From Gordonibacter urolithinfaciens (GTDB lineage: Bacteria; Actinomycetota; Coriobacteriia; Coriobacteriales; Eggerthellaceae): DNA of 64,000 nucleotides. Under the pieces are notes generated by a model. That model ran no database searches and was not told the DNA's origin. It was given only the letters and a program-made list of their open reading frames with translations. Positions within the stretch are counted from its first letter, which is position 1; the number at the start of each line of letters is the position of its first letter. The stretch is from assembly GCF_900199375.1 (NCBI RefSeq), contig NZ_LT900217.1, positions 248,001-312,000 of the forward strand. Direction: 5' to 3'. Of the stretch, positions 1-7,295 are shown piece by piece. A program made the position numbers and the translations under genes.

Positions 1-312
1 GTAGCGCAGCTCGAGCTCGTAGACGGCGGTTCCGAAGGCCGAGGCGCCGCCCGGCACGTAGGAGAAGTTTGAGTACTGGCCGATGAACGTCTCGATTTGC
101 GACGCGCCGTCGACGGAGAGCAGCCAGCCGTCCACGAGGGGCACGGGGCGCCCGAGGTCGGCATCCGCCAGCTCGAGGACGCCGCCCGCCCCATAGGGCG
201 GTGGGGAAAGGTATTTGTTATCATGGTAGTACGCCAGCGCGAGCAGGCATCCCGCCAGCAGGAAGATCGCTGCCGCGCCAACGGCCGCGCGCACGGCCGA
301 GCGAACCGACAT
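1..312 (-). CDS. N-terminal part of a membrane-anchored or lipid-modified exported protein (runs off the window edge)
   Basis: An open frame starts at the ATG at 312-310 on the minus strand and stays open to base 1, giving 104 residues with no stop. Residues 1-30 form an N-terminal hydrophobic segment with the run AAIFLLAGCLLALAYY. It could be a single membrane anchor, or a lipoprotein signal, because LLAGC resembles a lipobox. The remainder looks like the start of an extracytoplasmic sensor-type domain (VPLVDGWLLSVDG near residue 55, then FIGQYSNFSYVPGG). Such N-terminal modules often precede histidine kinase, diguanylate cyclase or receptor parts, but those would lie outside the window. The start of the next gene on the opposite strand is about 30 bases away, so the two are divergent. 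Function cannot be assigned from this fragment. Confidence 0.6.
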   Translation of the reverse strand, partial: MSVRSAVRAAVGAAAIFLLAGCLLALAYYHDNKYLSPPPYGAGGVLELADADLGRPVPLVDGWLLSVDGASQIETFIGQYSNFSYVPGGASAFGTAVYELELRY

Positions 313-344
313 CAACGACCCCCTCCCGACGACAAGGACACCCC

Positions 345-1478
345 GTGCGGCATCTTACCAGAAAACGCCTCCGCCCCGCCGCCCGCGCCGCGGCGGCCCT
401 GGGCTTGGCGGCCGCGCTGGCCGCAAACGGCGGGACGGCGGCTTGGGCGGATGCCGAGGCGGGAGGAGCGCTCGGCGGCTCGCCGGGCGGCGGCATGGCG
501 GGCGGCGTCGGGGGCATCGCCCCCGGCAGCGAGGGCGGCGGAGGCTCCCTCGGCAGCGGGACCGGCGGCCCCGGAAGCGGCATCGGCCACGTGGACCAGC
601 CGTTCGGCCAGGTCATCCGCATCATCCCCGATGTCGGCATGAGCGCGCTGCTGTACCTGCCGTCATTGCCGGTCGATCCGTACTGCCGCGACGAGGATAC
701 CGGGCACCCCGCCCTGCAAGTGCTCTACGTCGATCGGGCGTATGCAGACGAGCCGGGCAACTGGGAGCGCTGGGGCACGTTCGAATGGGATGAGGATTGG
801 CAGGAATACGCATCAGGCGCGGACAGCATCTCCCCCGTCTTCGACGACAACTACCAAGACCCGACCATTCTGTACTGCACCGTCAGCTATTCGTCGAAAG
901 CCGTCGACTACCGCGACTTCTACCTGCGCGCAACCGCGGTGACACGCGAGGGCGGCGTGCTGACGACCACCGAGTTCGAACCTGCGCTCATCGCCTACGA
1001 GGGCGGATGGCGCCCCGACGATCCCGACGATCCCGACGACGAGCCTCCGAACATCGTGAACCCGCCGGAAACAGGCGCCGGCGACAGCGGCGGCAACCGG
1101 GGCGGCGCGGTGCAAGGAGAGAGCGAGCGCGTGGATCCCGGGAGCACGCCGAAGAGCCTGCTGCCGAACATGGAGAGGGCGCAAGCCGCCTCGGGTTCCG
1201 AGGCGAACGGAGAAGGGGCGGGAAGCGACGCCGAGAAGCACGAGGCCGCGGAAAGCGAAGGCAGGGAGGAACGCACCGGGGCAAGCTCGGCAGGCGGCAA
1301 CGGCGCGCAAACCGGCGGGTACCGGAGCGCGCCAGACGACGGCGCTCCCCCGCATGGCAACGACCAGATTCCCGGCTTCGCCTGGGCCCTTGGGATCACG
1401 GTCGGCACCGTGGGCATCGCAGGGGGCGCCCTCGCCGTGCTGCGCGCGAAGGGCAGCTTGGCCAAGAAGCGCCCGTAG
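345..1478 (+). CDS. Secreted protein with C-terminal membrane anchor, unknown function
   Basis: The chosen start is the GTG at 345, because it gives a clean Sec-type signal peptide: RKR, then a hydrophobic Ala/Leu run, then a likely cleavage site near AWA-DA. An upstream in-frame start would bury this. The mature part opens with a Gly-rich stretch, followed by a compact region of about 140 residues rich in Tyr, Asp and Trp (for example EWDEDWQEYASG). A long Pro/Gly/Glu-rich low-complexity spacer follows, then a hydrophobic helix near the C-terminus ending in basic residues (RAKGSLAKKRP). No LPxTG-like motif is visible before that helix, so the anchor is probably a transmembrane tail. The total is 378 residues. 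It converges with the cohesin-like gene that ends 25 bases downstream. I recognise no family. Confidence 0.65.
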   Translation: MRHLTRKRLRPAARAAAALGLAAALAANGGTAAWADAEAGGALGGSPGGGMAGGVGGIAPGSEGGGGSLGSGTGGPGSGIGHVDQPFGQVIRIIPDVGMSALLYLPSLPVDPYCRDEDTGHPALQVLYVDRAYADEPGNWERWGTFEWDEDWQEYASGADSISPVFDDNYQDPTILYCTVSYSSKAVDYRDFYLRATAVTREGGVLTTTEFEPALIAYEGGWRPDDPDDPDDEPPNIVNPPETGAGDSGGNRGGAVQGESERVDPGSTPKSLLPNMERAQAASGSEANGEGAGSDAEKHEAAESEGREERTGASSAGGNGAQTGGYRSAPDDGAPPHGNDQIPGFAWALGITVGTVGIAGGALAVLRAKGSLAKKRP

Positions 1479-1503
1479 GCGAAAAAGGGCGCCAGCGGCG
1501 CCG

Positions 1504-2310
1504 TCAGCGGCGCTTGCCGAGCCGCACGAGGCCGAGAGCCACTACGGCAGCGGCGGCAAGTGCGACAGTCCCTAATGCGGCGGGCGAGGAGGCGAGGCTA
1601 TCGCCCGTGGTCACGAGCGACTGGTCCGTGCCGGTGGGCGCGCCGGGGCTCGTGTTGGCCGAACCGTTGCCGGAGCCCGTGCCCCCGTTTCCGCTTCCCG
1701 TTCCGGTGCCTTCACCGGAACCCTGGTTGTCGCCGGTGCCGGGCTCGTTGCCCTCGCCTTCGCCCGCAGGAGGCTCGGGCGGGTTCGGGGTCGTGCTTTC
1801 GGCCCCGAGTTCCACCGGCACCGATCCCTGCGAGTACACGGCAGGGTCGGACGCATCGTGCGCAGCGTTCACCACGCTCAAGGAACCCACGCCGATCTCG
1901 ACCGTCGCGCCTTCCTCCCCCGCCAGGCGCACGCTGCCGAGTGCTAAGGTGTCGTTCGCAAACAAGTTCGCGTCGCCGGCCAAATACAAGCTCAAGACGC
2001 CTTCGCTGCCTTCATGCCGGTAGCGCGCCTCCTTGACCGCCACGCCGTCCAACGACCCGTCGAACGCGAAGCCGGCCTCCACCCCATCGAGGTCGGCGCC
2101 CTTCACCGTCAGCGTCAATCGTAGGGTGCGCACGTTGTCGCGAGCGCCCTCGGGCAGCTTGAGGGACACGGCCACGTCGTCCGAGCCGTCCACCTTTTGG
2201 AGCACCGCCTCGGGATCCACCGCCGCCCACGCGGCACCCGGCACCAGCGCGAGGCAGAGCGCGCACGCTGCGAGGGCGCCTGCCGCAAATTTCTTCATCG
2301 TACTCATCAT
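1504..2310 (-). CDS. Cohesin-like surface protein with sortase-type C-terminal signal
   Basis: The 268-residue product has a signal peptide (MKKFAAGALAACALCLALVP, cleavage near AWA-A). A beta-rich domain of about 140 residues follows, with alternating hydrophobic strands such as VRTLRLTLTVKGADLDG and LALGSVRLAGEEGATVEIG. Its size and pattern resemble cohesin modules. After it come a Gly/Ser/Thr/Asn-rich spacer and the tail LVTTGD, a hydrophobic helix and RLGKRR, which reads as a variant LxxTG sorting signal for cell-wall anchoring. Start: ATG at 2310 (ATG at 2307 is also possible), with GAGAGGA about 11 bases upstream; a longer upstream extension has no signal peptide. It lies 29 bases after a dockerin-containing gene on the same strand, so this could be the anchored receptor and the upstream product its ligand. 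The cohesin call rests on pattern and context only. Confidence 0.6.
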   Translation of the reverse strand: MMSTMKKFAAGALAACALCLALVPGAAWAAVDPEAVLQKVDGSDDVAVSLKLPEGARDNVRTLRLTLTVKGADLDGVEAGFAFDGSLDGVAVKEARYRHEGSEGVLSLYLAGDANLFANDTLALGSVRLAGEEGATVEIGVGSLSVVNAAHDASDPAVYSQGSVPVELGAESTTPNPPEPPAGEGEGNEPGTGDNQGSGEGTGTGSGNGGTGSGNGSANTSPGAPTGTDQSLVTTGDSLASSPAALGTVALAAAAVVALGLVRLGKRR

Positions 2311-2339
2311 ATCGTCAACCGTTCCTCTCACGTCTCGGG

Positions 2340-4412
2340 TTAGTCGTTCTTCGCGCCGGACGCGACGTCGCCGGTCAGCTCGATCTCTGGCAGCGTTTCG
2401 GGCCGACTCGCGAACAGCGAGTCGCTCGTCAGGCGCTGGCCCTCGTTTGTGAGCGCGTTGTCCACGCGGTAGAGCTCGGCGCGCACTTGGGTAGGTAGCT
2501 GTATCTCCTTGAGCATCGCAGGCTCGATCCAGTACACCCACCGGCCCTCGGACGTCTCGCCCAGCAACGCATCGCCGGGGTTGGGCGCGAGGATGATCTG
2601 GTTCGCCACCACGTTGCCGTTCTCATCGACGCCGCCCACCACGTTGCCCTGGGCGTCGTAGAGCATCACCACGTTGTAGGCTGGATTGCCCTTGTAGTCG
2701 CCCACGAACACCACCGACCCCTTGGGGATTGAGCGCGCGGCCTGGCCCTCCATGGCAGGCTGGTACACGAAGTCGCTCTTGAGGATGCCGATGGCTTCGC
2801 CTTCGCCGGCCGCGAGGAAGTCCACGTTGTCGCCGGACGGCCCGGACACGTCGATCTCGCCCACCGCAAGCGTCTTGCCCGCCTGGCCCACGCCCGTGAT
2901 GCGCAGGTAACGTGCGTCATAGGTGCAGATCCACGGATCGTCGCCGTTGTCGAAGTAGAGCGTTGCCGTGCCATCGTCTCCCAGCTGCAGCCGGCCTTCC
3001 TTAATGGCCGTGTAGGCCTCCCCGTCCAAGCTCGTCTCGATGCGGTAAGCACCCAGGGCGGCGGCCGCATCCGCACCTTCAAGCGTGTAGCGCACCGACG
3101 TCACCTGGGTCGATTTGCCCATGTCGATAGTCAAGGAGGGATCCTCCTTTGCGGACACTCCCGCGAACACGGTGTCGGCTTTGCCGTCCACGGCAAGTGC
3201 CGAAGCCAGCTGGGGCTCGGGGGCGTCGGGGTCGTCGTCGGTAGACGGCGGCACCACGTCTTGCTGCGAGACCATGTTCGTGGAAACCGTCCAACCGGTC
3301 TTGTCCTGCAGGCCGTTGCCGGAAAGCTTCACGGGGTCGAGCGTCTTCGCTGCCGAGCGGTTCAGGAACTTGTCCACCGCCGTCACCTCATAGGCTACGG
3401 TACGATTGCCGAGCGACGAGGCGTTGTCGGTGTACGTGGCTTCCGTGGAGAAGCCCGTCGACGCCCTTCAGCAGCGCCTCGACACGCCGGATGCCGCCAG
3501 CGGGACCACGACAGGATTGCTATCCGAGATCGCATCTTTAGACTCAAAGATGACCGATTCTTCTCCTTTGAGCAGCGAAGCCGGATCGGCCGAAACCTCA
3601 ACGCCTTCGTTCGCCGTCGCCTTCACCGCAGCAGCCGAAACCGTGCGGGTAAGGGTGGCATTCACCTGCGTCTTGCCGATGTTCGCAGCGGCGATCTCCA
3701 AGTCAACGAGCGTCACGGCGCCGTCGCCGTCGAGGTCGCATGCGGGATCGTGCCCGTCGGGGGAATCGAGGGACTCGAGGGCATCGATGACAGCCTTGGC
3801 GTCGTACACATCGACAACGCCATCGCCCGTCACGTCGCCCGACACCATCAGGCCGGGGTGCGCCGCCTCTTCGTTCACCTTAAAGTCACCCGTGCGCAGC
3901 TCAAGCGACACGGCGTCGGCTTTGATTTCGATCTGCTGGCGGTACGTCAGGAAACCGGGCGCGCTCACCGCGAGCTCGTAGGCGCCGTCGGCCAGGCCGT
4001 CGAAGCGGACGGTGCTTTGCAGGTTCGCCGTAGAGGGATTGCCCGTCGCGGTGCGATGGAAGCCATCGGCACCATCGAGCGAGACAGTGTACCCTGCGCT
4101 GATACCCGCCGCGGAGTCTACGATGGCCGTTCGGCCCTCGACCAAGGTGAGGCGTATCGAGCCCACCGGGTCGGAGGAAGCCTCGTTCTTGGGCTGGTCC
4201 GCGTTGGGCGGCAGGGTGTTGTTTTCGACAACCGCCGGAGTATCCGAGGGCACCTCGGGAGCCGCGGGGTCGGCTGCAGGTTCTTGGGACTCCTGCGGAG
4301 CCGGAGTAGCGTCGTCGGTATCAGCATCGACAGCATACGCCGGGATGCCGAACAGCGAAAAGGCCAAGACGACGGCTAATGCCGCCGAGAGGAAGCGGGG
4401 ACTGCGTTTCAT
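2340..4412 (-). pseudogene. Secreted dockerin / discoidin-like protein interrupted by an in-frame TGA
   Basis: One frame runs from the ATG at 4412 to the stop at 2340, broken only by TGA at 3470-3468. The 5' part (314 residues) has a signal peptide, an acidic Pro-rich linker, a beta-sandwich-like region (about residues 83-175) and a type I dockerin at about 192-246. The dockerin has two calcium-loop repeats, GDVTGDGVVDVYDA and CDLDGDGAVTLVDL. The 3' part (from 3467) contains a discoidin (F5/8 type C)-like region with ASALAVDGKADTVF and YLRITGVG, then an unrecognised C-terminal region. Just before the TGA the shifted frame reads EALLKGVDG, which would rejoin GFSTEATYTDN. Two compensating single-base changes, or a sequencing error, therefore explain the break better than a true stop. 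Without a fix, the product would end after the dockerin and lose the adhesive domain. It is followed directly by a cohesin-like gene. Confidence 0.7.
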
Positions 4413-4530
4413 GTTCGATTTTCCGTTTCTCGCCAGCCATTACGTAGGTGCGGGACCCTCCCGCGTGATATGCTGCGCAAATGATAGCATAAAGGTAACG
4501 GAAACACTATGAGTTTGCCCATGAAAAAGC

Positions 4531-4563
4531 AAGGGGAAGGCGCGTTGTTCGCGCCTTCCCCTT
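4531..4563 (-). terminator. Rho-independent terminator of the molybdoenzyme operon
   Basis: A perfect 14-base stem (4531-4544 with 4550-4563) and a 5-base loop are followed on the minus strand by GCTTTTT. The stem overlaps the stop codon of the TorD-family gene. Confidence 0.85.
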
Positions 4564-5314
4564 ATAGTTCTTCCAGCAGGTCGCACACCAGTGCGGCGAG
4601 CGGCGCGAAGTAGCCGTCGGGAGCGGCCTCGGCCACGCGGTCGCGAAACGCCGGCGCCCACGCGGCCGGGTGCTCGCGCACGAACGCATGCAGGCGCTCC
4701 TCGCAGCCAAGGGGCTCGTCCGCCGCCGCACCGGCAACCGCGGCTGCGGCGTCCTCACGCGTTTCTGTGGCCACTGCGGCAGCCGAGGACCCGCCGTCCG
4801 CATCACCAGCGACTCCCGAGGCCCCGCCGTCCGCACCGGCGGCGCAGCAATGGCAGAGCTCGGCCAGGTAGAGCAGCTCGATGCCCAGGTGGTCGGCGTA
4901 CTGGTTGTTCTCGTTCGCCAGCACGAGGCCGGCCTCGGCGAGCAGGTCCTGCATGGCCACGGTGGCGCGGCCGAAGCCGATCTCCCCCACCTGCCCAGCC
5001 TGCGCGTACATCGTCTCCCACGGCGGCGCGGCCGGTTTCGGCGGGCCGATGAACAAGCGCGCGTACTCCACGTTCACGCGCCGCACGGCTTCCCCGATCT
5101 CCCTGCCGTCCACCTGCTCGGCACGGGCGTAGGCCTTCAGGCGCTCGAGCGTGCGGCGGACGGACGGGCCCTCGACCTCGCCAGCTGCAAACTCGTCCCA
5201 AAATGCCTCGTCCAGCCCGAACGCGGCATCGGCCGCCATCGGAGCGAGCAGGCTGTTGCCCAAGAACGCGAACCGGTGAGCCCGGCGCGTCCAGACCTCA
5301 GCAGGCGTCGGCAT
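4562..5314 (-). CDS. TorD/DmsD-family molybdoenzyme assembly chaperone
   Basis: The 250-residue protein would bind the apo-form or Tat leader of the molybdoenzyme encoded three genes upstream and hold it in the cytoplasm until the cofactor is inserted. It is all-helical with the family signature NQYADHLGIELLYLAEL at about residues 137-153. The start is the ATG at 5314, preceded by GGAAAGG at a 7-base spacing and overlapping the end of the NrfD gene by 17 bases, so the two are translationally linked. Residues about 157-200 are an Ala/Gly/Asp-rich low-complexity insertion in place of the usual short loop before the last helices; the C-terminal part (CEERLHAFVREHPAAWAPAF) then continues as in the family. 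It is the last gene of the operon. Confidence 0.88.
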   Translation of the reverse strand: MPTPAEVWTRRAHRFAFLGNSLLAPMAADAAFGLDEAFWDEFAAGEVEGPSVRRTLERLKAYARAEQVDGREIGEAVRRVNVEYARLFIGPPKPAAPPWETMYAQAGQVGEIGFGRATVAMQDLLAEAGLVLANENNQYADHLGIELLYLAELCHCCAAGADGGASGVAGDADGGSSAAAVATETREDAAAAVAGAAADEPLGCEERLHAFVREHPAAWAPAFRDRVAEAAPDGYFAPLAALVCDLLEEL

Positions 5315-6647
5315 GCGAAGGCCTTTCCACCGGCGCGCCGCCCGCCTGCGCGCCGAAAACGCCGTCGCACGGCCGGCCGCCGGCCGGCGCACCGCCCACC
5401 GTGGGCGCCGCATCGGCCGGGGCCAACCCCGCCGCCACGTCGTCGGCCAGTGCCGGCGCGGGGTCGTAGGAAAGGAACACCTTCGTCAGCACGAGGAACG
5501 CGAGCACCCCCAGCGCCACCATGCCCACCGCGATCATGATCTCGGGCAGCGTGGGCATATACGAGCTGGCAACCGCCCACCCGTCGATGCCGGCCGCGCC
5601 CTGCGACGAGGACGACCCCGAGATGAGCCCCGGCGCACCGGACACGTTCGGGAAGATGAAGCTGGTGAACAGCAGCCACAGGCGCTTGCAGAACACGCCC
5701 ACGACCACGCCCGCGCACGCGAGCGCCACAAGACCCATGCGGCGGCGGTTCTTCGCGAACACGAGGATGGTGAACGGCACGATGACGCCCGCGATGATCT
5801 CGATCCAGAAGAACGGCGCCGTGGCCCCGGCGAACAGCTGGCCGAGCTCCGCCATGCCGTGCTCCGTGCCGGGGTAGGCCATCGTGAGGACCTCGCAGCC
5901 CACCATGTAGCCGTCGACCGCGATGCACACGGCCAGAAGGCCGGCCAGGTTCGCGATGAGCTTGCGCGACGTGGCGAACACCTTGGCGCGGTTCATCCAC
6001 AGAAGCGCCAGCAGCAGAAGCGCCAGGCCCGAGTCCATGGCCGAGGCCACGAACAGCGGCGCCATGATGGTGGAGTACCAGCCTGCGCGCGCGATCTGCA
6101 GGCCGAAGATCCAGGCCGTCACGGAGTGCACGAGGATGGCCACCGGCAGCGCGAAGCGGCTCACGATGGCCACCTTGTCCTGCGCGCCGGGCTTCTTCGA
6201 CGTCATGAAGTACAGGTAGACGAGGTTGATGACCAGGTAGGTGGTGATGACGCAAATGTCCCACAGAAGCGGCGACATGAAGTTCGGCGACGCGAACAGG
6301 TTCAGGATGCGCACGATGCCGCCCAAGTCGATGAGCACGAACGCGCCCGCGATGCAGATGCAGATGAGCGACACGAGGATGGCGGGCAGCGCCACCTTCT
6401 TGTACTCGGCCACGTGGAAGATGGACGCGGACGACGCCACGATCAGGCCGCCGGCCGACAGCCCCACGAAGAACATGAAGCAGGCGATGTAGAGGCCCCA
6501 CGACGTGCCGTTCGACATGCCGGTGACGCCCAGGCCGCCCATGAACTGGTACACGTAGGCGCCCACGCCGGCCAGCACCAGCACGGCCAGCACGCCCATG
6601 ACGACCTTGTACGGGGCCGAGAGGTTCTTGAGATTCGAGAAATTCAT
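5298..6647 (-). CDS. NrfD/PsrC-family membrane subunit of a molybdopterin oxidoreductase
   Basis: This 449-residue integral membrane protein has about nine or ten hydrophobic helices. It would pass electrons between the menaquinol pool and the ferredoxin subunit, as the quinol-oxidising anchor of a Tat-exported molybdoenzyme. The N-terminal part (SWGLYIACFMFFVGLSAGGL) is typical of NrfD proteins. The last roughly 50 residues are an Ala/Gly/Pro-rich hydrophilic tail not expected for the family, and the coding sequence there overlaps the start of the TorD gene. GGAGG lies 10 bases before the ATG. The order catalytic subunit, ferredoxin, NrfD, chaperone matches DMSO-reductase-type operons. The substrate cannot be read from this subunit. 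Confidence 0.88.
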   Translation of the reverse strand: MNFSNLKNLSAPYKVVMGVLAVLVLAGVGAYVYQFMGGLGVTGMSNGTSWGLYIACFMFFVGLSAGGLIVASSASIFHVAEYKKVALPAILVSLICICIAGAFVLIDLGGIVRILNLFASPNFMSPLLWDICVITTYLVINLVYLYFMTSKKPGAQDKVAIVSRFALPVAILVHSVTAWIFGLQIARAGWYSTIMAPLFVASAMDSGLALLLLALLWMNRAKVFATSRKLIANLAGLLAVCIAVDGYMVGCEVLTMAYPGTEHGMAELGQLFAGATAPFFWIEIIAGVIVPFTILVFAKNRRRMGLVALACAGVVVGVFCKRLWLLFTSFIFPNVSGAPGLISGSSSSQGAAGIDGWAVASSYMPTLPEIMIAVGMVALGVLAFLVLTKVFLSYDPAPALADDVAAGLAPADAAPTVGGAPAGGRPCDGVFGAQAGGAPVERPSHADAC

Positions 6648-6662
6648 AAGTGGTTTTCCTCC

Positions 6663-7286
6663 CTAGCCTATGTAGAAGAGTTGCGGGCGGGTGCCTTTTT
6701 CCTCGAGCAGATGGTGCACGCTGCCGGCGCGCTCGCGGGCGAGCCTCGAGATGTCGCTCTCGGGGTCGTCCAGGTCGCCGAACGTGCGGGCGCGGGCCGG
6801 GCACACGCGCACGCACATGGGCACGTCGCCGTCGTCGGTGCGCTCCTTGCACAGCGTGCACTTCTCCATGACGCCCTTGTTCCGCACCGGCACGCGCGCG
6901 TCTCCGTAGTTCACGTCGGGGTCGCGCACGGGCTCCTCCCAGTTGAACACGCGGGCGTTGAAGGGGCAGGCTGCCATGCACATGCGGCAGCCGATGCACT
7001 TGTCGTAGTCGATCTCCACGCGGCCCTTCTCGTCCTTGTACGTGGCGCCCGTGGGGCACACCTTCAGGCACGCCGCATTCTCGCAGTGCTGGCACTGCAC
7101 GGGAAGGTAGGTGCGCGTGAGGTTCGGGTACTCGCCCACCGCGCCGTCGAGCGTGTCCGCGCCCTCGGTGAGGATGCGGTTCCAGAGCATGCCCATGGGC
7201 ACGTTGTTCTGCATCTTGCAGGCGTTGGCGCAGGTGTGGCACCCCACGCAGCGCTCCTTGTTGATGGCTATGGCCAGTTTCGTCAT
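6663..7286 (-). CDS. Four-cluster ferredoxin subunit (DmsB/NrfC type) of a molybdoenzyme
   Basis: The 207-residue protein carries four cysteine clusters typical of 16Fe-16S electron-transfer subunits: CVGCHTCANAC, CQHCENAACLKVC, CIGCRMCMAAC and CTLCKERTDDGDVPMCVRVC. It would sit between the molybdopterin subunit and the NrfD membrane subunit. It has no signal peptide of its own, so it would be exported by hitch-hiking with the Tat-signal-bearing catalytic subunit. It starts 9 bases after the stop of the catalytic gene and ends 15 bases before the NrfD gene, so it is in the same operon. Confidence 0.9.
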   Translation of the reverse strand: MTKLAIAINKERCVGCHTCANACKMQNNVPMGMLWNRILTEGADTLDGAVGEYPNLTRTYLPVQCQHCENAACLKVCPTGATYKDEKGRVEIDYDKCIGCRMCMAACPFNARVFNWEEPVRDPDVNYGDARVPVRNKGVMEKCTLCKERTDDGDVPMCVRVCPARARTFGDLDDPESDISRLARERAGSVHHLLEEKGTRPQLFYIG

Positions 7287-7295
7287 GGTGTCACC

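Noticed and set aside
3465-3470. TGA at 3470-3468 as a selenocysteine codon
   Set aside because: There is no SECIS-like hairpin evident, the surrounding residues (RRC before, RAST after) are not conserved-looking, and the shifted frame gives a better protein.
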